A model generated the notes under the pieces. It was not told where the DNA came from and searched no databases. It saw nothing but the letters and a program-made list of their open reading frames with translations. Positions 28,233 to 36,026 of a DNA stretch of 64,000 bases are shown here, piece by piece. A program made the translations under genes and the position numbers. This DNA comes from Nocardioides soli (GTDB taxonomy: Bacteria; Actinomycetota; Actinomycetes; Propionibacteriales; Nocardioidaceae): NCBI RefSeq assembly GCF_014191495.1, contig NZ_JACHWR010000001.1, positions 682,001-746,000 on the forward strand, read 5' to 3'. Each line of letters opens with the position of its first letter. The first letter of the stretch is position 1.

Positions 28233-29672
28233 TCAGCAGGCGGCGGTCAGGTCGTCGGCCTCGTTGGCGGCGTACCCGGTGCTGAGCGAGCCGATCGAGC
28301 CACCGGTGACCGAGGTGGGCCGCTTCTTCCGCTTGGCCTCCCCGGTCGGCGCGGCGTCGCCCTCGGCGCGGTCGATCGACTCGGCGACCTTCGCCTTGAT
28401 CTCCTTGATGTCCGGGTTCGCGGTGTTGATCATCGGCGGCACCAGGGAGAGCGTGGAGACCTTCTGACCGCGCGCCTTGAGCGCGAGCTGGGCGAAGGAG
28501 TCGAACTCGCCGGCCGGGATGTTGGTCGAGACCATCGCGGAGCTCGCCGCCGCGATCCGCGCGAAGTTCGTGACCGCGGTCTGGGGGCTGACCTGCTGGA
28601 GCATCGCGCCCATCACGCACTTCTGGCGCGCCATCCGCGAGTAGTCGTCGGAGCCGTCGCGGGCCCGGGCGAACCAGAGGGTGTCGTGGCCGTTCAGCTT
28701 GCGGGTGCCGGGCTTGATGTAGCCGGTCACGTCGGAGCCCAGGCCGCCGACCGGGATCGGCTGCCGGACGTCGAGCGTCACGCCCCCGACGGCGTCGACG
28801 AGGTCCTTGAATCCCTCGAGGTTGACCATCGCCCAGTAGTTGATCCGCAGGCCGGTGATGCCCTCGATCGCCATCACGGTGGCGTCCACCCCCGGGTGCT
28901 TGGAGCCCGGGAACAGCTCGGTGTTGTCCCCCGCCCACGTGCTCACGCCGTTGAGGTAGTCGGCGTCGAAGCCGTCGGGGAACTGCTGGTGCATCACCGA
29001 CCCCTTGACGAAGGGGAAGTTCTTCATGTTGCGCGGCAGCGAGATCAGCACCGTGCGGCCGGTGTCGGCGTCGATGCTCGCGACCGTCATCGAGTCCGGG
29101 CGCAGACCCCAGCGTCCGGCTCCCGAGTCGCCGCCGAGCAGCAGCACGTTGTAGCGGCCGTCGTTCGCGCCGGTCACCCCGCCGTCGCCGGACATCGCGA
29201 GCACGAAGGAGCGCTGCACCCCGACCAGGTGCGCGCCGAAGAGCAGGGCGGCGGCGATCGAGAGGCACAGCACGCCGTTGACGCCCACCGCGGCGCGGCG
29301 CTGGCCCAGGGACAGCGTCAGCGGCTGGCCGAGACGCCAGGCGTCCACGAAGAGATAGGCCCAGCCCACGGCAAGTGCGGTGAGCAGCAGGCGGAGCCAC
29401 AGCAGCGCCGAGGGGTCGAAGGTCAGCCAGAAGAAGAAGCCGTGCGAGAACGCGCCGACCACGAGGCCGGTGCCCACCGCCAGCACCAGCACCGCCCAGG
29501 TGCGCAGCGCGATCCGGCCCACCCGCTTGTTGCCGTAGACCAGCTGCGCGGACCCCGGGAGCACGAGGGTCATCAGCATCAGCGAGACGGCGCGGCGGAA
29601 CCGGACGCGCGCGGCCCGCTCGCCCAGGGCGGTGTGCGAGGTGTGCGACCCGGGGGAAGGAACGGGCGGCAT
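28233..29672 (-). CDS. LytR-CpsA-Psr (LCP) family ligase with N-terminal membrane domain
   Basis: LCP proteins transfer polyprenyl-linked glycopolymers to peptidoglycan outside the membrane. This 479-residue protein has about four hydrophobic segments in the first 150 residues and then an LCP domain: NVLLLGGDSGAGRWGLRPDS, SIDADTGRTVLISLPRN, INYWAMVNLEGFKDLVDAVGG, LNGHDTLWFARARDGSDDYSRMARQ. The R and D residues that bind the pyrophosphate lipid are present. Lying next to the galactan operon, it is a good candidate to attach that polymer. The ATG at 29672 follows AGAGAGG by 7 nt; the site lies in the palindrome CGAGAGA-GG-TCTCTCG (29673-29688). Confidence 0.92.
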   Translation of the reverse strand: MPPVPSPGSHTSHTALGERAARVRFRRAVSLMLMTLVLPGSAQLVYGNKRVGRIALRTWAVLVLAVGTGLVVGAFSHGFFFWLTFDPSALLWLRLLLTALAVGWAYLFVDAWRLGQPLTLSLGQRRAAVGVNGVLCLSIAAALLFGAHLVGVQRSFVLAMSGDGGVTGANDGRYNVLLLGGDSGAGRWGLRPDSMTVASIDADTGRTVLISLPRNMKNFPFVKGSVMHQQFPDGFDADYLNGVSTWAGDNTELFPGSKHPGVDATVMAIEGITGLRINYWAMVNLEGFKDLVDAVGGVTLDVRQPIPVGGLGSDVTGYIKPGTRKLNGHDTLWFARARDGSDDYSRMARQKCVMGAMLQQVSPQTAVTNFARIAAASSAMVSTNIPAGEFDSFAQLALKARGQKVSTLSLVPPMINTANPDIKEIKAKVAESIDRAEGDAAPTGEAKRKKRPTSVTGGSIGSLSTGYAANEADDLTAAC

Positions 29673-29802
29673 CGAGAGACCTCTCTCGGGAGCGACGTAC
29701 GGGGAAGGGTGCTGCCTCGCAAGTATCACCAGTCACAGCCGCAACAGGGGTCACGACGCGCCGGGTACCGGCCGACGAGGAGCAACCCGGTACGGTCGCC
29801 GC

Positions 29803-31044
29803 ATGAAGGAGCGTCCCCGCGGTGACGGCGAGCCCGGCGAGGGCACGCCGGGCTTCCACTGGCTCTACGGCGACGGCGAGCGCGGCCCGAACCCGTCGGC
29901 GCCACGCGAGCCGCGGCCCGACGAGACCCGGGTGATGCCCACGATGTCCCGGCCCGCCGGACAGCCGCCCGTCGACCAGCGGCCGGCGGCCCGGTCCGGG
30001 CGTCCGGACCGCTCCGGTACGCCGCCGACGCCGCCCCCGGTCGCGCCGACCACCGGCCCCGAGCGGCCGCGGCGCCGCCGCGGCCCGCGGTTCTACCTGC
30101 GGATCGTGCTGGTCCTGCTGCTGCTCTGGGCGGTCTACCTGGTGGCCGTGCCGTTCTACGCGTGGACCAAGGTCGACAAGGTCGCGTTCGAGCCGAAGGG
30201 CGACCGCCCGGGCGACCAGCCCGGCACGACGTACCTGATGGTCGGCAGCGACTCCCGCGCCGGCCTGACCAAGGAGCAGCGCAAGGAGTACGTCACCGGC
30301 GACGTCGCGGGGCAGCGCACCGACACGATCATGCTGCTGCACACCGGGTCCGGCCCGAACGTGCTGATGTCGATCCCCCGCGACTCGCTGGTCGAGGTCC
30401 CGGGGCACGGCACCACCAAGATCAACGCCGCCTACGCCTACGGCGGCCCGAAGCTGCTCGTGCAGACGATCGAGCAGAGCACCGGCATCCGCATCGACGA
30501 GTACGCCGAGGTCGGACTCGGCGGCGTCGTCGAGATGGTCGATGCGGTGGGCGGCATCGAGATCTGCCCCACCTTCGACATGGTGGACAAGCTCGCCGGG
30601 CTGAACATCAAGAAGGGCTGCCAGGAGGCCGACGGCCGCACCGCGCTCGCGTTCGCCCGGTCGCGGCACAGCGACCCGCGCTACGGCGACATCACCCGCG
30701 CGAAGCACCAGCGCGAGGTCGTCTCCGCCGTCGGCGACGAGGTGCTGTCGCCGGCGACGTTCATCAACCCCTTCCGCTACTGGGGCGTCTGGATGGCCGT
30801 GCCCGCCGCCTTCCAGTTCGGCGACGGCATGTCGCCGATCGGCGCGGCGAAGTGGGCGCTCGCGATGACCCACGTCAACGGCGAGGACGGGATGACCTGC
30901 GGCGTCCCGATCTCCGACCTGGCGGTGCACTGGGACCCCGAGCGGTCGCAGCAGCTGTTCGACTACATCAAGGACGACAAGACCGACGACATCCCGAAGG
31001 GTCTGTGCACCCCGACCGGGCTGCCCAAGAGCGTGACCGGATGA
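29803..31044 (+). CDS. LytR-CpsA-Psr (LCP) family ligase
   Basis: This second LCP protein, 413 residues, has a long Pro-rich cytosolic start, one membrane helix near residues 100-122 (IVLVLLLLWAVYLVAV) and an LCP domain: TYLMVGSDSRAG, QRTDTIMLLHTG, VLMSIPRDSLVEVPGHGTTKINAAYAYGG, VGLGGVVEMVDAVGGI and TALAFARSRHSDPRYGDITRAKHQ. It is divergent from the other LCP gene and may share a substrate. TACGGT (29791-29796) is followed by 6 nt and the ATG, a leaderless arrangement. The stop overlaps the enoyl-CoA hydratase start (ATGA). Confidence 0.93.
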   Translation: MKERPRGDGEPGEGTPGFHWLYGDGERGPNPSAPREPRPDETRVMPTMSRPAGQPPVDQRPAARSGRPDRSGTPPTPPPVAPTTGPERPRRRRGPRFYLRIVLVLLLLWAVYLVAVPFYAWTKVDKVAFEPKGDRPGDQPGTTYLMVGSDSRAGLTKEQRKEYVTGDVAGQRTDTIMLLHTGSGPNVLMSIPRDSLVEVPGHGTTKINAAYAYGGPKLLVQTIEQSTGIRIDEYAEVGLGGVVEMVDAVGGIEICPTFDMVDKLAGLNIKKGCQEADGRTALAFARSRHSDPRYGDITRAKHQREVVSAVGDEVLSPATFINPFRYWGVWMAVPAAFQFGDGMSPIGAAKWALAMTHVNGEDGMTCGVPISDLAVHWDPERSQQLFDYIKDDKTDDIPKGLCTPTGLPKSVTG

Positions 31045-31907
31045 GCTTCGAGACCCTCCGCTGGGAGGTCGATCGCGACGGCGTCGGCACGCTCACCCTG
31101 CACCGGCCCGACCAGCTCAACGCGTTCGACCTGACGATGGCGGGCGAGCTCGAGCGCTTCTTCCGCGAGGACGCGTGGGACGACGCGGTGCGCGCCGTCG
31201 TCGTCACCGGGTCCGGCCGGGCCTTCTGCGCGGGCATGGACCTGTCGGCGCAGGGCAACGTGTTCGGGCTCGACGAGTCGCTGCGGCCCACGGTGGCCGA
31301 CTTCCGGGCGGCGTACGACCGGGCGCCGTACGACCGGGGCGTGCGCGACACCGGCGGCAAGGTGACGCTGGCGATCCATGCGCTCCCCAAGCCGGTGCTC
31401 GCCGCGATCAACGGTCCCGCCGTCGGCATCGGCGCGACGATGACCCTGGCGATGGACCTGCGACTGGCGTCGACGAAGGCCCGGATCGGCTTCGTGTTCG
31501 GCCGGCTCGGGATCGTGCCGGAGGCGGCGTCGTCGTGGTTCCTGCCACGCATCGTCGGGATCCAGCAGGCGCTCGAGTGGGTCTACTCCGCCGACATCCT
31601 CGACGCCGACACCGCGCTCGCGGGCCGGCTCGTGCGCAGCGTGCACGATCCCGACGACCTGCTGCCCGCGGCACAGGAGCTGGCCCGGTCGTTCGTGGTC
31701 GACCGCTCCCCCGCGGCGCTCGGCCTCGCGAAGCGACTGCTCTATCGCAACAGCGCGGTCGCCGACCCGCTCGAGGCGCACCTCTCCGACTCGCTCGCGA
31801 TGTACTGGCAGTCGATCGGCGACGGCAAGGAGGGCGTGGCGGCGTTCCTGGAGAAGCGCACGCCGAACTTCACCGACCGGGCCTCCCAGCTGCCCGAGGT
31901 CTTCTAG
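31041..31907 (+). CDS. Enoyl-CoA hydratase/isomerase family protein
   Basis: This crotonase-fold enzyme of 288 residues hydrates enoyl-CoA or acts on a related acyl-CoA. Visible are LTLHRPDQLNAFD, VVVTGSGRAFCAGMDLS (oxyanion hole), PVLAAINGPAVGIGATMTLAMDLRLAS, and FGRLGIVPEAASSWFLPRIVG. The Glu after VP and the Gly-Ala-Gly-type loops are consistent with hydratase activity. The ATG overlaps the LCP stop, though the functions appear unrelated. Substrate is unknown. Confidence 0.9.
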   Translation: MSFETLRWEVDRDGVGTLTLHRPDQLNAFDLTMAGELERFFREDAWDDAVRAVVVTGSGRAFCAGMDLSAQGNVFGLDESLRPTVADFRAAYDRAPYDRGVRDTGGKVTLAIHALPKPVLAAINGPAVGIGATMTLAMDLRLASTKARIGFVFGRLGIVPEAASSWFLPRIVGIQQALEWVYSADILDADTALAGRLVRSVHDPDDLLPAAQELARSFVVDRSPAALGLAKRLLYRNSAVADPLEAHLSDSLAMYWQSIGDGKEGVAAFLEKRTPNFTDRASQLPEVF

Positions 31908-31920
31908 CGCTCCCCCGCCT

Positions 31921-32019
31921 GGTGGTTTCGAGGCTCAGGCGCAGAGCGCCTTCACACCTCAACCACCGACACCGGTGGTTGAGGTGCGAGGGCCGCCAGG
32001 CCCGAGCCTCGAAACCACC
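31921..32019. terminator. Nested double palindrome between convergent genes (two head-to-head repeat units)
   Basis: Outer arms GGTGGTTTCGAGGCTC (31921-31936) and complement (32004-32019) enclose inner arms CACCTCAACCACCG (31955-31968) and complement (31973-31986). Between them AGGCGC-AGA-GCGCCT forms a further hairpin. It is made of two inverted copies of the unit at 25950-25985. It lies between convergent stops and probably ends both transcripts. Confidence 0.7.
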
Positions 32020-32029
32020 ACCCCGCGGG

Positions 32030-33301
32030 TCAGCGCGCCCGCTCGTCGCTGATCCGCCTCGCCTTGCCGAGTGAGCGCTCCAGGGCGTACGGCGCCACCA
32101 CCTCGACCCGCGCGGTCACGCCGATCCGCTGCTTGATGCGGTCCTCGAGCCGGGCGGCCAGCGCGTCGTCGTACGCCTCGGCGACGGCCTCGACGCGCAC
32201 GGTGAGCTCGTCGAGGCTGCCCGGCCGGGTCAGCACGCACAGGTAGTGGGGCGCGAGCCCGTCGATCGCCAGGATCTGCTCCTCGACCTGGCTGGGGAAG
32301 ACGTTCACGCCGCGCACGATCATCAGGTCGTCGGTGCGGCCGGTGACCTTCTCCATCCGGCGGAAGGCGGGGTACGCCGTTCCGGGCAGCAGCCGACTCA
32401 GGTCGCGGGTGCGGTAGCGCACCACCGGCATCGCCTGCTTGGTCAGCGAGGTGAACACCAGCTCGCCGCGCTCGCCGTCGGGCACCGGCTCCAACGTGAC
32501 CGGGTCGACGATCTCGGGCAGGAAGTGGTCCTCCCACACGTGCAGGCCGTCCTGGGTCCGGCCCGACTCCTGGGAGATGCCGGGGCCCATCACCTCGGAC
32601 AGCCCGTAGATGTCGACCGCGCGGATGCCCGAGCGCGCCTCGACCGCACGGCGCATCTCGTCGGTCCACGGCTCGGCGCCGAAGATGCCGACCTCGAGGG
32701 CGGTCGAGCGCGGGTCGACGCCCTGGCGCTCCATCTCGTCGAGGATCGCGAGGAAGTACGACGGGGTCACCATGATCACGCGTGGCGCGAAGTCCACGAT
32801 CAGCTGCACCTGTCGCTCGGTCATCCCGCCGCTGACCGGCACCACCGTGCAGCCGAGCCGCTCCGCGCCGTAGTGGGCGCCGAGTCCGCCGGTGAACAGG
32901 CCGTACCCGTAGGCGACGTGCACGACGTCGCCGGGCCGGCCGCCCGCCGCCCGGATCGAGCGCGCCATCAGCTCGGCCCAGGTGTCGAGGTCGGCCGACG
33001 TGTAGCCGACGACCGTCGGCCGGCCGGTCGTGCCGCTGCTGGCGTGCACGCGCGCGACCTGCTCGCGCGGCACCGCGAACATGCCGAACGGGTAGTTGTC
33101 CCGCAGGTCGGCCTTCGTCGTGAACGGGAACCGGGCCAGGTCCCCGAGCGTCCCGAGGTCGTCGGGGCGCACCCCGGCCGCGTCGAAGGACCGGCGGTAG
33201 TGCGGCACCGCGTCGTACGCCGTGCGCAGCGTCGCCCTCAGCCGCTCGAGCTGGAGCGCCTCCAGCTCGGCCCGGTCCAGGGTTGGGATCTCACCGCTCA
33301 C
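32030..33301 (-). CDS. Phenylacetate-CoA ligase family protein (PaaK-like)
   Basis: This 423-residue adenylate-forming enzyme activates an aryl or related acid as a CoA thioester. Motifs seen: ASSGTTGRPTVVGYTSADLD (P-loop), AYGYGLFTGGLGAHYGAERLG, EPWTDEMRRAVEARSGI, DIYGLSEVMGPGISQES and the hinge RTDDLMIVRGVNVFPSQVEE, with Lys in SLGKARRISD at the end. All fit PaaK. The GTG at 33301 overlaps the stop of the upstream thioesterase (GTGA). No other paa genes (paaA-E) lie nearby, so the true substrate is open. Confidence 0.9.
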   Translation of the reverse strand: MSGEIPTLDRAELEALQLERLRATLRTAYDAVPHYRRSFDAAGVRPDDLGTLGDLARFPFTTKADLRDNYPFGMFAVPREQVARVHASSGTTGRPTVVGYTSADLDTWAELMARSIRAAGGRPGDVVHVAYGYGLFTGGLGAHYGAERLGCTVVPVSGGMTERQVQLIVDFAPRVIMVTPSYFLAILDEMERQGVDPRSTALEVGIFGAEPWTDEMRRAVEARSGIRAVDIYGLSEVMGPGISQESGRTQDGLHVWEDHFLPEIVDPVTLEPVPDGERGELVFTSLTKQAMPVVRYRTRDLSRLLPGTAYPAFRRMEKVTGRTDDLMIVRGVNVFPSQVEEQILAIDGLAPHYLCVLTRPGSLDELTVRVEAVAEAYDDALAARLEDRIKQRIGVTARVEVVAPYALERSLGKARRISDERAR

Positions 33302-33738
33302 CAGAACGCACCCCCGATCTCGCGCGACCGACCCACGAACGTCGCGACCACGGTGTCGCCGGCGGTCACCGTCACGTCGTAGGTCCCGTCGCGCTCGTCG
33401 CGGTCGCGCTCGACCGCGGCCGCCACCAGCTCGTCGCCGGACCGGGTCGGCGCACGGAAGCGGATCTCGGCACCCGCGGCGACCGTGCGCCGGTTGTAGG
33501 AGTTGCAGGCGAAGGCGAACGCCGAGTCGGCCAGCGCGAAGGTGAGCCCGCCGTGCCCGATGCCGTGGCCGTTGACCATGTCGTCGCGCACGGTCATCCG
33601 CAGCGTGGCCGTGCCCGGCCCGACCGACTCCAGCCGCATCCCGAGCGCCCGGCTGGCGTGGTCGTCGGACCACATCGCCTCGGCGCTGCGCTCCGCCGTC
33701 TGCTGGGCCACCCGCTGGGCGGCCTGCTCGGGACTCAC
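33298..33738 (-). CDS. paaI: Hotdog-fold thioesterase, PaaI type
   Basis: This 146-residue enzyme hydrolyses aryl- or acyl-CoA esters and rescues CoA from dead-end products. The key motif NGHGIGHGGLTFALADSAFAFACNS holds the catalytic region (GxGHGG and Asp) of PaaI. EIRFRAPTRSGDELVA follows as expected. TAGCCT (33745-33750 on this strand) then 6 nt precede the GTG at 33738, a leaderless start. It is encoded directly before and coupled to the PaaK-like gene, which fits a joint role in aromatic acid handling. Confidence 0.9.
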   Translation of the reverse strand: MSPEQAAQRVAQQTAERSAEAMWSDDHASRALGMRLESVGPGTATLRMTVRDDMVNGHGIGHGGLTFALADSAFAFACNSYNRRTVAAGAEIRFRAPTRSGDELVAAAVERDRDERDGTYDVTVTAGDTVVATFVGRSREIGGAFW

Positions 33739-33747
33739 CCGGTCAGG

Positions 33748-34491
33748 CTAGGCCGCTCCCAGCGTCCGGTCGAGGAGCGCGCGAAGCATCCGGAAGTGCC
33801 GCTCGCCGGCCGCCTCGTCGTAGACGGACGTGTCGGCCATCGTGTAGCCGTGCGCCGCGCCCGCGTAGACCTCGTTGACGTGCGGACGGCCGGCGGCGAC
33901 GAGCGCGGCCTCCAGCGCCTCGACGGCTTCGAGCGGCATCGAGCGGTCCTGGTCGGCGTGGCCGAAGACGTACTCCGCCGTCGAGTCGGCGATGGCCAGG
34001 TGCGGGCTGTCGTCGGCGTCGGTCACCAGGCCGCCGCCGTGGAAGCCGCCGACCGCGGCGACGGTCCCGGGGAGCTGCCCGGCGGTGCGCACGGCCAGTC
34101 GCGCACCCATGCAGTAGCCGGTGACGCCGATCGGGCCAGCGCCGGCGTGCTGCTCGAGCGCCGCGACCCAGGCCGCGGCGTCCGGGCCGGACCGGTCCGG
34201 GGTCAGCTCGCGCACCCGGTCCATGACGCCGGTCCCGAAGAACGCCGCGCGCTCACCCGGGTCGCGCAGGTCGGCCTTCGGCGCCAGGTCGGCGGCGTGG
34301 CCGTCGCGGTAGAAGACGTTCGGCGCGAGCACGACGTACCCCCACGACGCGATGCGGTCCGCCATCGCCTCGATCTGCGGGCGCAGTCCGATCGCGTCCA
34401 CGTAGAGCAGCACCCCCGGCCGTCCCCGGGTGCCCGACAGGTAGGCCTCGGCGGGCCCCGCGGCGGCCCGCACCTCGATCGTCTGTCCCAT
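33748..34491 (-). CDS. Dienelactone hydrolase family protein
   Basis: This 247-residue alpha/beta hydrolase carries the dienelactone hydrolase triad: Cys in GVTGYCMGARLA (nucleophile), Asp in YVFGHADQDRSMP, and His in GAAHGYTM. The opening YLSGTRGRPGVLLYVDAIGLRP is also typical. Such enzymes open lactones or cleave esters in aromatic catabolism, but many paralogues have unknown substrates. TACGGT lies 7 nt before the ATG. Its stop is only 9 bp before the paaI start region, so co-transcription is possible. Confidence 0.88.
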   Translation of the reverse strand: MGQTIEVRAAAGPAEAYLSGTRGRPGVLLYVDAIGLRPQIEAMADRIASWGYVVLAPNVFYRDGHAADLAPKADLRDPGERAAFFGTGVMDRVRELTPDRSGPDAAAWVAALEQHAGAGPIGVTGYCMGARLAVRTAGQLPGTVAAVGGFHGGGLVTDADDSPHLAIADSTAEYVFGHADQDRSMPLEAVEALEAALVAAGRPHVNEVYAGAAHGYTMADTSVYDEAAGERHFRMLRALLDRTLGAA

Positions 34492-34618
34492 GGGGACGAC
34501 CGTAGGCGCCCGCCCGGCGCCCGCCCAACCGCCCGGCGGATTCGGGACGGCTGCCCCTTCCGGCCAGGACGGGCGTGACGAGAACGTCGACCTTCGACCG
34601 TTCCCTCGAAGGAGATCC

Positions 34619-35956
34619 ATGTCCTTGACGTCCTCGACCACTCCGCGCCGGAGCGCCGGCGCCCTGATCGCAGCGGCGACCGTGCTCGCGCTGACCGCCG
34701 GCCCGGCGGACATCGCCGCCGCGGACTCCCGGGACCGGGCGCGCGCGACCTCGCTGGCCGCGGCGCCCGGGTCCATCGTCTTCATCCGCAACCACAACGT
34801 GTGGCTGTCCCGCCCCGACGGCAGCGACCTGCACCAGGTGACGCGCGACGGGGTGGCCGACAAGCCCTACCAGTCACCGTCCCAGTCCGACACCGGCGTG
34901 ATCGCGGTGAGCTTCGGCAACGAGATCGTGCTGATGCAGCAGAACGGCACCGTCATGAAGCGGCTGGACCCCGGCCCGCTGACGAGCGGCGTGAGCAAGC
35001 CCCTCGACGGGCCGCCCGTGTCGGTCTCGATCTCGCCCGACGCCACCAAGGTCGCCTACACCTTCGCCGCCTACCAGTGCGCCCACGGCGCGCCCTGCGG
35101 CGACCAGCGCGCCACCGCGATCACGCACACCGACAGCCTCACTGCCCCCAGCGTCTACGGCCAGACCCACTACTGGAACCCGTCGTGGGTCGGCAACGGC
35201 CGCACCATCCAGAGCGGCGGCTACCTGCACCAGATCACGCTCAACGACCTCGGGCAGCCGGCTCAGCACTGGTTCGACGACATCGACGTGCCGCAGGTGC
35301 CGTACGGCGAGGGCACCGACCTCGACGACGCCGAGCTGTCCCCGGACGGGCGGTGGCTCGGCGCCGTACGCGGCTACGACGCCACGACTCAGATCGTGTG
35401 GCACCGGGTGACCGGCAACGCGCAGAGCGGCCCCGCGCCGGCGGTGCCGAACCGGGTGTGCGAGACCAGCAAGATGGCCGGCCTGGCCGGCCCGACCTGG
35501 TCGCCGGACAGCAGCACGATGATGTGGACCGAGCCGGACGGCCTGTGGGCCACCACCGGCCTCGACGAGCCCTGCCCCAACCCGATGCTGGTGATCCCCA
35601 ACGCCTCCCAGCCCGACTGGTCGGCAGCGGCGGTGAACCCCGGTCCACTGCCGGACAAGCCGGGGAAGCCGGGGAAGCCGGGCACGACCTTCTCGGTGAC
35701 CAAGAAGGTGGCCGTCAAGGGAGTCGCCAAGGTGGGCAAGAAGCTCCGCGTGACCGGCTCCTGGAAGCCGAAGGCCTCCCAGGTGCGCTATCGCTGGCTG
35801 CGCGGCGGCAAGCCGATCAAGCGCGCGAAGGCGGCGACCTACCGGCTGCGCAAGGCCGACGCCGGGAAGCGGATCTCGGCCCGGGTGACGCTGCGCGCCC
35901 CGGGCGTGAAGACGTACACCGTCACCACCAAGCGCACCGCGAAGGTCCGTCGCTGA
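34619..35956 (+). CDS. Secreted TolB-like beta-propeller protein with C-terminal Ig-like module
   Basis: This 445-residue exported protein has a signal peptide (about 1-38, ending AAADS), then WD40/PD40-like repeats (GSIVFIRNHNVWLSRPDGSDL, VSISPDATKVAYTF, AELSPDGRWLGAV, PTWSPDSSTMMW) forming a partial propeller, a PGKPGKPG linker, and a C-terminal module with VAKVGKKLRVTGSW and YRWLRGGKPIKRAKAATYRL. That last module recurs in the secreted protein at 39.5-41 kb and is common in actinobacterial exoproteins. GAAGGAGAT places the ATG at 34619. Role outside the cell is unknown. Confidence 0.82.
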   Translation: MSLTSSTTPRRSAGALIAAATVLALTAGPADIAAADSRDRARATSLAAAPGSIVFIRNHNVWLSRPDGSDLHQVTRDGVADKPYQSPSQSDTGVIAVSFGNEIVLMQQNGTVMKRLDPGPLTSGVSKPLDGPPVSVSISPDATKVAYTFAAYQCAHGAPCGDQRATAITHTDSLTAPSVYGQTHYWNPSWVGNGRTIQSGGYLHQITLNDLGQPAQHWFDDIDVPQVPYGEGTDLDDAELSPDGRWLGAVRGYDATTQIVWHRVTGNAQSGPAPAVPNRVCETSKMAGLAGPTWSPDSSTMMWTEPDGLWATTGLDEPCPNPMLVIPNASQPDWSAAAVNPGPLPDKPGKPGKPGTTFSVTKKVAVKGVAKVGKKLRVTGSWKPKASQVRYRWLRGGKPIKRAKAATYRLRKADAGKRISARVTLRAPGVKTYTVTTKRTAKVRR

Positions 35957-35964
35957 GCGATCGC

Positions 35965-36000
35965 CCCGGGTGACCGGGACTCCTGTCCCTGTCACCCGGG
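35965..36000 (+). terminator. Strong hairpin terminator after the secreted propeller gene
   Basis: CCCGGGTGAC (35965-35974) pairs with GTCACCCGGG (35991-36000), and GGGAC-TCCT-GTCCC lies within, giving a stem of about 15 bp with one mismatch and a tetraloop. It begins 8 bp after the stop codon. Confidence 0.8.
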
Positions 36001-36026
36001 TCGCCCGTCCGTCCACACTGTCGGGC

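Noticed and set aside
28132-30930. 932-codon open frame on the minus strand crossing both LCP genes
   Set aside because: It is out of frame with the clear LCP protein at 28233-29672 and antisense to the other; its sequence is low-complexity.
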